From: Bacteroidota bacterium
Lineage (GTDB): Bacteria; Bacteroidota; Bacteroidia; Bacteroidales; WCHB1-69
Direction of reading: 5' to 3'
DNA length: 64,000 nt
Assembly: GCA_023413895.1 (NCBI GenBank)
Contig: JAEZOU010000014.1
Span: 22,175 to 86,174 of the forward strand
Shown: piece after piece, positions 7,348 to 16,307 of the stretch
Layout of the letters: every line of letters begins with the position of its first letter
Numbering within the stretch: position 1 is the stretch's first letter
Position numbers and translations under genes: made by a program
Notes under the pieces: model-generated
What the model was told of the DNA's origin: nothing
Databases searched by the model: none
The model's input: only the letters and a program-made list of their open reading frames with translations

Positions 7348-10197
7348 ATGTTAAGAGACAACTTTACCCATAGACACAATGGTCCTCAAGGTGAGGATCT
7401 TGAAAAGATGTTGAAAACTATCGGCGTTCAAAGTATGGACGAACTGATTGAGAAGACTATTCCACAAGCCATTCGCTTGAATGCTCCTATGCCACTTCCT
7501 GAAGGAATGACTGAAGGAGAATATTTAGCACACGTAAAAGCTTTATTTTCCAAAAATAAAATGTACAAATCATACATCGGTTTAGGTCATTATAACACCT
7601 ATACACCCGCTGTAATTTTGCGTAACATTTTTGAAAATCCAGGTTGGTACACAGCATACACACCTTACCAAGCAGAGATTTCTCAAGGTCGTATCGAAGC
7701 ACTTCTCAACTACCAAACCATGATTTGCAGCCTTACAGGAATGCCACTTTCTAACGCATCTCTTCTTGACGAAGGTACTGCTGCTGGTGAAATGATGTTG
7801 ATGTTCTTCCACGCAAGAAGTCGTGAAGCCGTAAAGAACAACGTTAACAAATACTTTGTTTCTGAAGATGTTTTCTCTCATTCATTGGCAGTTATCAAAA
7901 CCAATGCTGCACCTCTCGGCATCGAGGTTGTAGTTGGCAAAGCTGACCAAGTAGAACTTGACGGTACTTTCTTCGGAGCAATGGTTCAATATCCAAATCA
8001 ACATGGCGCAATCCATGATTATAGTGCATTTGTTGCTAAAGCTAAAGAACACAACATCTTTGTTGGTGCTGCTGCCGACTTGATGTCATTAACATTATTA
8101 ACTCCTCCAGGCGAATGGGGTGCTGATTGTGTAATGGGTTCTACTCAACGCTTCGGAAACCCAATGGGATTTGGTAGCCCTGCTGCAGGCTATTTTGCAT
8201 GTAAAGAAGAATTTAAACGCCAAATGCCAGGTCGTATCATCGGCGTTTCTGTTGATGCTATGGGTAACCGCGCTGTTCGTATGGCTTTGCAAACTCGCGA
8301 ACAACATATCAAACGCGATAAAGCAACCTCTAACATCTGTACTGCAAGTGCACTTACCGCTATTATGGCAGGTTTCTATGGTATGTGGTTTGGCGCTGAT
8401 GGCTTAAGAAAAAAAGCTACTCGCATCAACGTGTTGGCTGGCGTTTTAGCAAAAGAAGCTGAAAAATATGGCTACAAACAACACAATGAATATTTCTTCG
8501 ACACATTATGCTTCGAAGTTCCTGCAGGTGTTACTATCGCAAAAGTAAAAGAAACTGCTTTGGCACACAAAGTAAACTTCTGCTATTGGTGCGATTCTTG
8601 CTTCACCGTTGCCCTCGACGAAACTGTAAACCTTGAAGATGTAAACCTAATCCTTCAAATCTTTGCAGAAGCTGCACAAAAAGAGTTTACTCCTTACGTT
8701 TGCCAAAAATGTGCTACCCCAGCATTAAATATTCCGGAAACACTTAAGAGAAGCAGCGCTTTTATGACGCAAGATATTTTCAATAAATATCATTCAGAAA
8801 CTGAAATGATGCGTTATATGAAACGCCTCGAAATTATGGACCTCTCTTTAAATCGTGCGATGATTCCACTTGGCTCTTGCACAATGAAGTTGAATGCAGC
8901 TGCAGAGATGTTACCACTCAGCTGGCCAGAACTTTGCTCAATTCACCCATTTGCTCCTGCTGACCAAGCAGAAGGCTACCTCGAAATGATTAAAGAGATG
9001 GAACATTGGATGAGCATTATCACTGGCTTTAAAGCGGTTTCTTTCCAACCTAACTCTGGCGCTGCTGGCGAATATGCAGGCTTGACTGTAATCCGTAACT
9101 ATCATATCGCTAACGGAAATGGACATAGAAACATCTGCTTGATTCCTGCTTCCGCACACGGTACCAATCCTGCTTCATCAGTGAAAGCTGGTAACAAAAT
9201 CATTGTCGTAAAATCTACCGCTGAAGGCGAAATCGATATTGAAGATTTAAGACAAAAAGCTGAAGAAAACAAAGAAAACCTCTCTTGCATTATGGTAACT
9301 TACCCTTCTACTCACGGAGTTTTTGAAGAAGGAATTACTGAAATCATCAAGATTATCCACGAAAACGGCGGTTTAGTCTATATGGATGGTGCAAATATGA
9401 ATGCTCAAGTTGGCTTGACCTCTCCAGGATTTATGGGCGCAGACGTTTGCCACTTGAACTTACACAAAACCTTTGCAATGCCTCACGGCGGTGGCGGCCC
9501 TGGCGTAGGTGCTATCGGTGTGGCTGAAAAATTAGTTGACTTCTTACCAAATCACGTATTGGTGAACACTGGAGGCGAGAAAGGAAACCAAGTTTCTACC
9601 GCTCCTTATGGTAGCGCATATCTATTGCCTATCACTTACGGATACCTTAAAATGCTCGGCGGAACTGGCTTGACAGAAGCTACTCGATACGCAATCTTAA
9701 ACGCAAACTATATCAGAACTCGTTTGGCAAACTCATACAAGATTCTTTACACGGGAACCAACGGAATGTGCGCACACGAAATGATTTTGGATTGCAACGA
9801 ATTTGAAAAAACTGCTAACGTTCAAGTAGGTGATATTGCAAAACGTTTAATGGACTATGGTTTCCACGCACCTACTGTAGCTTTCCCTGTTCATGGAACT
9901 TTGATGGTTGAACCTACCGAAAGCGAACCTCTCAGCGAAATAGATAGACTTTGCGACGCACTTATCGCTATCAGAGAAGAAATTAGAGCAATTGAAGAGG
10001 GAAAAGCAGACCGCGAAAATAACGTCATCAAAAATGCACCTCATACAATGCAAGTGGTGTGCGCTGACGAATGGAATAAACCATACACTCGCCAACAAGC
10101 AGCATTTCCACTCCCTCATAACGACAAATATTGGCCTACTGTCAGCAAAATCAACGATGCCTTCGGCGATAGAAATTTGGTTTGCTGCTTAGACTAA
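7348..10197 (+). CDS. gcvP: Glycine dehydrogenase (decarboxylating), P-protein of the glycine cleavage system
   Basis: At 949 residues this is a full-length single-chain P-protein, with the two homologous halves seen in most organisms. It decarboxylates glycine using pyridoxal phosphate and passes the aminomethyl group to lipoyl-GcvH. The cofactor lysine is K707 in NLHKTFAMPHGGGGPG, the family hallmark. The N-terminus (FTHRHNGPQGEDLEKML) and the TPYQAEISQGRIEALLNYQT block are also typical. GcvT, GcvH and Lpd are not in the window, so the cleavage system is dispersed. It is monocistronic, with its own promoter and a good terminator. Confidence 0.97.
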   Translation: MLRDNFTHRHNGPQGEDLEKMLKTIGVQSMDELIEKTIPQAIRLNAPMPLPEGMTEGEYLAHVKALFSKNKMYKSYIGLGHYNTYTPAVILRNIFENPGWYTAYTPYQAEISQGRIEALLNYQTMICSLTGMPLSNASLLDEGTAAGEMMLMFFHARSREAVKNNVNKYFVSEDVFSHSLAVIKTNAAPLGIEVVVGKADQVELDGTFFGAMVQYPNQHGAIHDYSAFVAKAKEHNIFVGAAADLMSLTLLTPPGEWGADCVMGSTQRFGNPMGFGSPAAGYFACKEEFKRQMPGRIIGVSVDAMGNRAVRMALQTREQHIKRDKATSNICTASALTAIMAGFYGMWFGADGLRKKATRINVLAGVLAKEAEKYGYKQHNEYFFDTLCFEVPAGVTIAKVKETALAHKVNFCYWCDSCFTVALDETVNLEDVNLILQIFAEAAQKEFTPYVCQKCATPALNIPETLKRSSAFMTQDIFNKYHSETEMMRYMKRLEIMDLSLNRAMIPLGSCTMKLNAAAEMLPLSWPELCSIHPFAPADQAEGYLEMIKEMEHWMSIITGFKAVSFQPNSGAAGEYAGLTVIRNYHIANGNGHRNICLIPASAHGTNPASSVKAGNKIIVVKSTAEGEIDIEDLRQKAEENKENLSCIMVTYPSTHGVFEEGITEIIKIIHENGGLVYMDGANMNAQVGLTSPGFMGADVCHLNLHKTFAMPHGGGGPGVGAIGVAEKLVDFLPNHVLVNTGGEKGNQVSTAPYGSAYLLPITYGYLKMLGGTGLTEATRYAILNANYIRTRLANSYKILYTGTNGMCAHEMILDCNEFEKTANVQVGDIAKRLMDYGFHAPTVAFPVHGTLMVEPTESEPLSEIDRLCDALIAIREEIRAIEEGKADRENNVIKNAPHTMQVVCADEWNKPYTRQQAAFPLPHNDKYWPTVSKINDAFGDRNLVCCLD

Positions 10198-10220
10198 GCA
10201 TTCGTTACAATAACTTTAAA

Positions 10221-10248
10221 AAAACTGCCTCAAAAAGGCAGTTTTTTT
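10221..10248 (+). terminator. Intrinsic terminator of gcvP
   Basis: AAAACTGCCT, loop CAAAA, AGGCAGTTTT, then more Ts: a compact hairpin with a T-run 24 bases after the gcvP stop. Confidence 0.85.
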
Positions 10249-10394
10249 ATCTCTATAAATGAATTATAAATTCGTAATTGATAATTGACCCTAACTATAA
10301 ATCAATTATTAAAATCATCTCTAAAGATATAAATACTAGATACACAACGCTTTATAATAATTGACATCTAACAACCAATTTGCACTAAAATTCC

Positions 10395-10426
10395 TTTGAA
10401 AAGGTTGAAAATTTGATGTATTTTTG
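10395..10426 (+). promoter_or_regulatory. Promoter of sufB
   Basis: TTTG (10395-10398), a 20-base spacer and TATTTTTG (10419-10426) give a complete Bacteroidota -33/-7 promoter, 21 bases before the sufB start. It is the best-formed promoter in the window. Confidence 0.75.
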
Positions 10427-10447
10427 CACACTTAAATTTTGTGAAAA

Positions 10448-11881
10448 ATGTCAAAGGATATAATCAACGATATTACTGAAAATGAATATAAATACGGCTT
10501 TGTTTCCGATATTGAAATAGAAGAATTTCCTCGCGGAATTAATGAAGATGTGGTACGACTAATCTCCAAACGAAAAAATGAACCCGAATGGATGTTAGAA
10601 TTTCGCTTAAAAGCCTATAATATTTGGAAAAATATGGAGGAACCTGATTGGGGTCATCTCGATTTTCCAAAACCTAACTACCAAGATATTATCTATTTGG
10701 CAATTCCTAAAAAGAAAACTGCACAATCGTTAGATGAAGTTGACCCAGAACTAATCGAAACTTTTAATAAATTGGGAATTTCATTAGAGGAGCAGAAAAA
10801 TCTAACTGGTGTTGCCGTTGACGCAGTAATGGATTCTGTTTCTGTAAAAACTACATTTTCAGAAACACTTGAAAAACAAGGAATTATATTCTGTTCTTTC
10901 GGTGAGGCAATTCAAAAATATCCCGATTTAGTAAAACAATATATCGGTACAGTAGTTCCTGCTGCTGACAACTTCTACGCAGCCCTGAACTCTGCCGTTT
11001 TTAGCGAAGGTTCCTTCTGCTACATTCCAAAAGGAGTACGCTGTCCAATGGAACTTTCTACCTATTTCCGTATCAATGCAGCAAATAGCGGCCAGTTTGA
11101 ACGTACACTTCTCGTTGCCGACGAAGGTGCATACGTTAGCTATATGGAGGGCTGTACTGCTCCCCAACGCGACGAAAATCAACTCCACGCTGCAGTGGTA
11201 GAACTTATCGCAATGAAAGACGCTGAAATCAAATATTCTACCGTCCAAAATTGGTACCCTGGTGACAAAAACGGGAATGGAGGTATATACAACTTAGTGA
11301 CTAAGAGAGGTTTATGTAAGGAAAATGCCAAAATCTCTTGGACTCAAGTAGAAACAGGATCCGCTATCACTTGGAAATACCCTGGTTGTGTTTTGCAAGG
11401 CGACAACTCTGTAGGCGAGTTTTACTCTGTGGCGCTTACCAACAACTACCAACAAGCAGACACCGGTACCAAAATGATTCATATCGGCAAAAATACTAAA
11501 AGCCTTATCGTTTCCAAAGGTATCTCCGCTGGAAAAAGTCAAAACAGCTACCGCGGACTCGTTAAAGTGGCTAAACAAGCTACCAATGCCCGAAACTTCT
11601 CACAATGCGACTCCTTGCTTATGGGAGACCAATGCGGTGCTCACACTTGGCCCTACATCGACTGCAATAACAAAAGTGCTGTTGTAGAACACGAAGCTAC
11701 TACATCGAAAATATCCGACGAACAACTATTCTACTGCCAACAACGCGGCATCGATAAAGAATCTGCTATCAGTTTAATCGTAAATGGTTACGCAAAAGAT
11801 GTTCTTAATAAACTTCCAATGGAGTTTGCCGTCGAAGCTCAACGATTGCTATCCGTAAGTTTAGAAGGTAGTGTTGGTTAA
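10448..11881 (+). CDS. sufB: Fe-S cluster assembly scaffold subunit SufB
   Basis: The 477-residue protein matches SufB along its length. It opens with the YKYGF segment, has GISLEEQKNLTGVAVDAVMD in the N-terminal part, and a core beta-helix with MEGCTAPQRDENQLHAAVVE. Its C-terminus is NGYAKDVLNKLPMEFAVEAQ. SufB binds SufC and SufD and is the main scaffold on which [4Fe-4S] clusters are built. Its usual partners sufC and sufD are not adjacent here; they lie together at 46.7-48.8 kb. Downstream, after four bases, comes a small exported repeat protein with no obvious link to Fe-S assembly. Confidence 0.95.
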   Translation: MSKDIINDITENEYKYGFVSDIEIEEFPRGINEDVVRLISKRKNEPEWMLEFRLKAYNIWKNMEEPDWGHLDFPKPNYQDIIYLAIPKKKTAQSLDEVDPELIETFNKLGISLEEQKNLTGVAVDAVMDSVSVKTTFSETLEKQGIIFCSFGEAIQKYPDLVKQYIGTVVPAADNFYAALNSAVFSEGSFCYIPKGVRCPMELSTYFRINAANSGQFERTLLVADEGAYVSYMEGCTAPQRDENQLHAAVVELIAMKDAEIKYSTVQNWYPGDKNGNGGIYNLVTKRGLCKENAKISWTQVETGSAITWKYPGCVLQGDNSVGEFYSVALTNNYQQADTGTKMIHIGKNTKSLIVSKGISAGKSQNSYRGLVKVAKQATNARNFSQCDSLLMGDQCGAHTWPYIDCNNKSAVVEHEATTSKISDEQLFYCQQRGIDKESAISLIVNGYAKDVLNKLPMEFAVEAQRLLSVSLEGSVG

Positions 11882-11885
11882 GCCT

Positions 11886-12305
11886 ATGAAAAAATTGATA
11901 TTACTATTCACCATTTGTATCTTGTGCTTTACCCTCTCCGCACAAACCATCTACCAAAAAGATAAATGGGGCGAAAAACTATTTTACATAGAAGGAAATA
12001 TACTGAAAATCAAGGATAAATGGGGAAAACCAATCTATTATTTCGATGGACAAACAATCCGTATAAAAGATAAATGGGGCGAAGCACTTTACTATTTAGA
12101 TGGAAACGTGCTGAAAATTAAGGATAAATGGGGAACTCCCCTACTCTATTTCGATGGACAAACCATTCGACAGAAAGATAAATGGGGTGAGGCTCTTTAT
12201 TATTTAGATGGTAATGTACTGAAAATTAAAGATAAATGGGGCGAACCCATCTACTACTTCGAATATATACCTCATCGCTGGATTTTGGCACTTCTTGCAT
12301 TATAA
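11886..12305 (+). CDS. Small exported DKWG tandem-repeat protein
   Basis: The 139-residue product starts four bases after sufB stops (ATG at 11886, which gives the signal peptide MKKLILLFTICILCFTLSAQ). Residues 25-132 are six 18-residue units, each opening KDKWG, in strict alternation. Type A reads KDKWGEALYYLDGNVLKI and type B reads KDKWGTPLLYFDGQTIRQ. The last B unit breaks after YYFE and the protein ends in a short hydrophobic tail (ILALLAL). Each unit looks like two short beta strands with a turn. I cannot assign a function; a small repeat beta-propeller or beta-flower fold is a guess. It probably shares the sufB transcript. Confidence 0.8.
   Translation: MKKLILLFTICILCFTLSAQTIYQKDKWGEKLFYIEGNILKIKDKWGKPIYYFDGQTIRIKDKWGEALYYLDGNVLKIKDKWGTPLLYFDGQTIRQKDKWGEALYYLDGNVLKIKDKWGEPIYYFEYIPHRWILALLAL
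11958..12281 (+). repeat. Six tandem 54-base coding repeats in ABABAB order
   Basis: Six consecutive 54-base units each begin with an AAAGATAAATGGGG-like word and encode KDKWG. Units one, three and five resemble each other, as do two and four, so the higher-order period is 108 bases. The last unit diverges in its second half. Confidence 0.9.
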
Positions 12306-12329
12306 GATCCCCTATTCCAATATTTTATG

Positions 12330-12337
12330 TACCTTTG
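12330..12337 (+). promoter_or_regulatory. -7 element of the xseB-trmD operon
   Basis: TACCTTTG matches TAnnTTTG, 29 bases before the xseB start. No standard -33 element is evident. Confidence 0.6.
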
Positions 12338-12365
12338 CAACCCAATTCTATTGAAATAAAAAACT

Positions 12366-12560
12366 ATGAAGGAGAAAAATATCAACTACACGCAAGCTTT
12401 TGAAGAACTACAATCCATTGTGAAAAAGATGGAAAATGCTGAAATTTCAGTAGATGAACTTTCTGAAATTATCAAAAGGGCTTCTTTTCTCATTACTATC
12501 TGCAAAAATAAATTGACGCAAACTGAGGAGGAAGTGAATAAAATTATTGACGAATTATAA
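12366..12560 (+). CDS. xseB: Exodeoxyribonuclease VII small subunit
   Basis: This 64-residue acidic helical protein carries the XseB pattern: YTQAFEELQSIVKKMENAEI, then VDELSEIIKRA and a C-terminal coiled helix (CKNKLTQTEEEVNKI). Exonuclease VII degrades single-stranded DNA, with XseA as catalytic subunit and several XseB chains. The usual upstream neighbour xseA is absent from the window, so the two genes appear separated. It is first in an operon, two bases before the O-methyltransferase. Confidence 0.85.
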   Translation: MKEKNINYTQAFEELQSIVKKMENAEISVDELSEIIKRASFLITICKNKLTQTEEEVNKIIDEL

Positions 12561-12562
12561 AA

Positions 12563-13213
12563 ATGCCACTACTATCATTAATTCCTGAGGAAATTGAAGA
12601 ATATTGTGAGTTGCATACAACTCCTGAATCGCAATTATTGAATAGATTGAATCGAGAAACAAACCTCAAAGTATTGAGACCTAGAATGTTGTCTGGAAAA
12701 TTACAAGGCACATTCCTTGCTATGATTTCTCGAATGATAAAACCTTCCTCTATCTTGGAAATCGGCACTTACACAGGTTACTCTGCACTATGCCTAGCAG
12801 AAGGGTTAACACCATCTGGTGAACTCCATACTATAGAAATTGATGAAGAACTAGAAGATATAAGTCGGAAATATTTCAAAGAATCTTCATTTCATTCTCA
12901 AATTCACCTTCATATTGGAGATGCAAATACCATTATTCCGACTCTACCTCATCAGTGGGATTTAGTTTTTATTGATGCAGAAAAAAAAGATTATAAAAAA
13001 TATTTCGATCTTATTTTTCCTAATGTGAAAAATGGAGGTATAATTTTGATTGATAATGTTTTATGGAGTGGAAAGGTAGTGGAAGAAGTTGCTCATAACG
13101 ACTACGACACGCAAGCAATTCTTGCTTTTAACGATTATATTCAACAATACGAAGGTGTGATAAATCTAACTTTACCATTCCGTGATGGTATCCTAATGGT
13201 TGAAAAAATTTAA
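12563..13213 (+). CDS. SAM-dependent O-methyltransferase, family 3
   Basis: The 216-residue protein has a class I methyltransferase core. Motif I is ILEIGTYTGYSALCLAEGL (about residues 65-85), the acidic SAM-ribose position follows in ELHTIEIDEE, and the metal-site region is DLVFIDAEKKDYKKYFD with IDNVLWSGKV. This is the catechol/caffeoyl-CoA O-methyltransferase type, which is widespread in bacteria with mostly unknown substrates. It sits two bases after xseB and two before trmD. Confidence 0.9.
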   Translation: MPLLSLIPEEIEEYCELHTTPESQLLNRLNRETNLKVLRPRMLSGKLQGTFLAMISRMIKPSSILEIGTYTGYSALCLAEGLTPSGELHTIEIDEELEDISRKYFKESSFHSQIHLHIGDANTIIPTLPHQWDLVFIDAEKKDYKKYFDLIFPNVKNGGIILIDNVLWSGKVVEEVAHNDYDTQAILAFNDYIQQYEGVINLTLPFRDGILMVEKI

Positions 13214-13215
13214 TT

Positions 13216-13920
13216 ATGAGAATAGATATCCTGACACTTTTCCCTGAGATGTTTCCAGGTGTTTTTGAACAATCCATCATCAAAAAAGCGGTGGATCGCA
13301 ATATTTTATCTCTACACCTTCACAATATTCGAGATTACTCGTTAGACAAACACAAACGTGTTGACGACTACCCTTTTGGAGGCGGTGCAGGTATGGTGAT
13401 GAAGATTGAACCTATTGCTCGCTGCATTGAAAAACTAAAATCAGAGCGCAACTATGATGCTGTTCTCTTTATGGCTCCTGATGGAAAAACGTTCAACCAA
13501 CAGCACGCCAACAGACTCTCAATGCTCGAAAACTTAATTATTTTGTGCGGACATTACAAAGGAGTAGATGAACGCGTACGAGAACTGTTTGTTACAGAAG
13601 AAATTAGCATTGGTGATTATGTCCTTTCTGGTGGTGAAATCGCAGCAATGACTATTGTTGACGCCATCGCTCGAATTATTCCTGGTGTACTTAACGATGA
13701 AACTTCTGCTCTCACCGACTCTTTCCAAAACGGACTTCTTTCCCCACCCGTTTACACACGACCGGCCGACTACCAAGGACACAAAGTTCCAGAAATTCTT
13801 CTTTCTGGACACGAAAAAATGATCTCCGATTGGCGATTTGAACAGCAACTAAAAAGAACTCAAGCACGACGTCCTGACCTTCTCATAGAAGATGAAACTA
13901 TAGGTAACGAGAAACCATAG
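13216..13920 (+). CDS. trmD: tRNA (guanine-37-N1)-methyltransferase
   Basis: The 234-residue protein has the TrmD start MRIDILTLFPEMFPGVFEQS and the knotted SPOUT-fold SAM site ILCGHYKGVDERV and SIGDYVLSGGE. It methylates G37 of tRNAs with a G36, protecting against frameshifting. It ends the xseB operon. Its last 23 bases overlap the end of the convergent wbqC-like gene. A hairpin with a T-run inside that gene (14372-14400) is the first terminator-like structure met by its transcript. Confidence 0.96.
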   Translation: MRIDILTLFPEMFPGVFEQSIIKKAVDRNILSLHLHNIRDYSLDKHKRVDDYPFGGGAGMVMKIEPIARCIEKLKSERNYDAVLFMAPDGKTFNQQHANRLSMLENLIILCGHYKGVDERVRELFVTEEISIGDYVLSGGEIAAMTIVDAIARIIPGVLNDETSALTDSFQNGLLSPPVYTRPADYQGHKVPEILLSGHEKMISDWRFEQQLKRTQARRPDLLIEDETIGNEKP

Positions 13921-14506
13921 GTCCTTCATTAAAGAGAAGATCTAAAACTGACATCTGCTCAACAAATCCAAATTTATCTTGAAAAACTTGCGAATAGGAA
14001 GGTGTAGCAATCGGAGCCTCACGCTTCGGGTGGATGGTTTGCCTTAAATCTATCAAATCTTCTCCCCTTTCAATTGCTTGCAAACGAGAAAACTCTATCG
14101 GCGTATTAATTTTCAATAACTTCAACAAAACCTTCAAAATATTACTATTGAAGTCAACCAACAATTCTGGCTTATCTTCAAAAAATCCTGATATATAATC
14201 TTGATAATAAAGAAAATATGGACTGTTATTATAGGCTGCAGTTAGCGCACGCCAATGATTTCTTTGCCACGGCATCTTATAATCTATACGTACCTCAGAT
14301 ATAGACGTTGTAAAAGGCGCAACCTTTTTTATGGGTACAATCAACGATAGTGGACCATTAGCCGATAAAATAACAGTCCTACTGCGGTAGGACTGTTTTT
14401 GATAACATTCATTCAAATCCACTGTAACCTTTTCCGCTTGTGCAATTGCGCTAAAATAACAAACGGGAGGAAAATAAGCGGACGAAAGTATTACATGTTT
14501 ACTCAC
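13898..14506 (-). CDS. WbqC-like family protein
   Basis: The 202-residue product resembles the WbqC family: an N-terminal SAYFPPVCYFSAIAQAEKVT, the RTVILSANGPLSLIVPIKK segment and WRALTAAYNNSPYFLYY. WbqC proteins are cytoplasmic and occur near surface-polysaccharide or amino-sugar genes, but their activity is not firmly established. It begins two bases after the T9SS protease stop on the same strand, so the pair forms an operon. Its 3' end overlaps trmD by 23 bases in convergent orientation. Confidence 0.85.
   Translation of the reverse strand: MSKHVILSSAYFPPVCYFSAIAQAEKVTVDLNECYQKQSYRSRTVILSANGPLSLIVPIKKVAPFTTSISEVRIDYKMPWQRNHWRALTAAYNNSPYFLYYQDYISGFFEDKPELLVDFNSNILKVLLKLLKINTPIEFSRLQAIERGEDLIDLRQTIHPKREAPIATPSYSQVFQDKFGFVEQMSVLDLLFNEGPMVSRYL
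14372..14400 (+). terminator. Terminator-like hairpin inside the WbqC gene
   Basis: AACAGTCCTAC, loop TGCG, GTAGGACTGTT form an 11-bp perfect stem followed by Ts on the plus strand. It is antisense to the WbqC-like gene (encoding part of QKQSYRSRTV) and about 450 bases past trmD, so it may stop trmD-operon read-through. Confidence 0.55.
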
Positions 14507-14508
14507 AA

Positions 14509-16158
14509 CTATTTATCAATCACCATTTTAGTTCTATACATTTTCCCTTCTACATTCAATTCTACAATATAAACCCCATTGTTAAGGTTTCCAAAATTGA
14601 TGGTGTTGTCTCCAGAAATATCAACTCTAGAATTATAAACTCTTTTCCCTAAAAGGTCGTAAACAGAGCAGATTGCATTTTCAGCAAGGAAATTACCTTT
14701 AATCATTACTTCTCCATTAGATGGATTAGGAACCACATTAAAAGAGTAAATTTGCTCAATATATTCATTAATATCTACTTCTTGATTATAAAACTTACCA
14801 TCTATCATTGTAATTCCTGTGTTATCTGGATCTAACCAAGGTTGTAATTTCTTTGCGTCTTGAGAGTTGTTATTATTAGTCCAAGAGTGGGAAAATTTTC
14901 CATAATAGTCGTATCCTGAAGGACCACTTGTGCCTTCTGGTGTTCCAGCCACACAACTACTACTTCCACAACAGAGGGAACCCACAATACGTTTATCCGC
15001 ATTAAAGAGAGGAGAACCTGAAGAACCCTGTTCTGTTACCCCTTTGTTAGCCGCTCCTGTGTACCAAGTTGCACCCCAGAATTTATTATAACCACCACTT
15101 CCGTTAACAACTAATCTTGGAACACTGATTTTTTTGTAATCCCCGCCTGGATGGTGAATTCCAACTCCTTTAGGAGAAAGAGTCGCGCTTCTATCCCAAC
15201 CTGCAAAGTAAAGATTGTTTTTGATTACGTCAGTAAGGTTACCTGTAATCTTCAAAAGCATAAAGTCAGAACTTACTGTTCTATTATCGCGAGCCATTAC
15301 AGAGCCTCCGATGGCCATACGATTAGCAACTCCTGCCATTCCGTCACACTCGTATGTTTCATAGTTGAAAACAAACTTCCATGTAGCACCAGATTCAAAA
15401 CAGTGCTCTGCAGTAAAAACATAAGGTGTATTATCTTGGCGTGCATTGTTAATCATTGCTCCAGAACACATATACGTATATCCACCAGCAGTTAACTTAA
15501 TTAATACCACAGATTTAATTTGGTCACGCCAATCATCACCCTCTTCACAAATTGTATTAATATGGCAATCACCTTCAGCACTTCCGTGATAACCTTTCAA
15601 CGCATTTCCTTTGTATGAGTGATCTACAGAACTGATTGCAATTTCTCCGCTAAAATCTACATCTGCAGGCTCATAATACTCCAATATCATCTCGTCACCT
15701 ACAATATCTTGCGTATAGAAAGAGCCATCTGGCAATACAGAACGAGAATCGAACATTCCTATAATTTGTTGAAAGTCTGGTGAATAAATATAAACCTCTC
15801 CACCTTCAGGAATTTCAAATTTGGAAAAATTAAAACTTACAGCCAATGCCCCTTCCGATTTCACACCCACACGCCACAAACGGTCGCCATTAGGCAAAAT
15901 ATCCCAACGACCTGAATTTTCCATATTAAGATTCACCTCTTGAATAACACCCACACGCAATAAATCTCCCTTCTCTGCTCTCTCTTGATCTTCCTTTAAT
16001 AAAGCGGCTTGATCCACTTTTGCAAGTTCTTGAATAGGAACATTAAAAGAGATATTTTTTTGCTTTAAAGAGTAAGGATAACCAGGTGCGCAATACTGTG
16101 CAAAACCTTGTAAAGATAAAAAAATAAAACTAATAAAAAGTAAAGATATCTTTCTCAT
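14509..16158 (-). CDS. Secreted trypsin-like serine protease with T9SS sorting domain
   Basis: The 549-residue protein has a signal peptide (ending LQGFAQ), an N-terminal pro-region (to about 200) and a chymotrypsin-fold protease domain. The triad reads H252 in FTAEHC, D298 in SSDFMLLK and S380 in EQGSSGSP. The layout resembles lysyl endopeptidase (Achromobacter protease I type), but cleavage specificity cannot be confirmed. The last 75 residues (NVVPNPSNGEVMIKG through MVIDK) are a type A T9SS sorting domain, so it is expected outside the cell. An in-frame ATG at 16182 falls in the -7 element, so the start at 16158 is used. It leads the operon with the WbqC-like gene. Confidence 0.9.
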   Translation of the reverse strand: MRKISLLFISFIFLSLQGFAQYCAPGYPYSLKQKNISFNVPIQELAKVDQAALLKEDQERAEKGDLLRVGVIQEVNLNMENSGRWDILPNGDRLWRVGVKSEGALAVSFNFSKFEIPEGGEVYIYSPDFQQIIGMFDSRSVLPDGSFYTQDIVGDEMILEYYEPADVDFSGEIAISSVDHSYKGNALKGYHGSAEGDCHINTICEEGDDWRDQIKSVVLIKLTAGGYTYMCSGAMINNARQDNTPYVFTAEHCFESGATWKFVFNYETYECDGMAGVANRMAIGGSVMARDNRTVSSDFMLLKITGNLTDVIKNNLYFAGWDRSATLSPKGVGIHHPGGDYKKISVPRLVVNGSGGYNKFWGATWYTGAANKGVTEQGSSGSPLFNADKRIVGSLCCGSSSCVAGTPEGTSGPSGYDYYGKFSHSWTNNNNSQDAKKLQPWLDPDNTGITMIDGKFYNQEVDINEYIEQIYSFNVVPNPSNGEVMIKGNFLAENAICSVYDLLGKRVYNSRVDISGDNTINFGNLNNGVYIVELNVEGKMYRTKMVIDK

Positions 16159-16179
16159 TTTTGTGATTTTTTGAACTCG

Positions 16180-16187
16180 CAAAAGTA
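16180..16187 (-). promoter_or_regulatory. -7 element of the T9SS protease operon; decides its start
   Basis: The complement reads TACTTTTG (TAnnTTTG), 22 bases upstream of the ATG at 16158 and covering the alternative ATG at 16180-16182. Confidence 0.7.
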
Positions 16188-16277
16188 CATTTTTTTTTAT
16201 TCACTCAAACAAATTACATTAACAATTGTTATTGAAAAATTCATTCTTGATTTTTGTTGATATTCTGCGAAATTTTA

Positions 16278-16285
16278 TATCTTTG
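16278..16285 (+). promoter_or_regulatory. -7 element of the rsfS-cdsA operon
   Basis: TATCTTTG matches TAnnTTTG, 23 bases before rsfS. Confidence 0.65.
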
Positions 16286-16307
16286 CGAGTTATTTTAAAT
16301 ACTCTAT

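Noticed and set aside
11958..12281. Possible CRISPR-like array
   Set aside because: The periodic sequence is translated in frame as DKWG repeats without spacers; no CRISPR array or cas gene was seen anywhere in the window.
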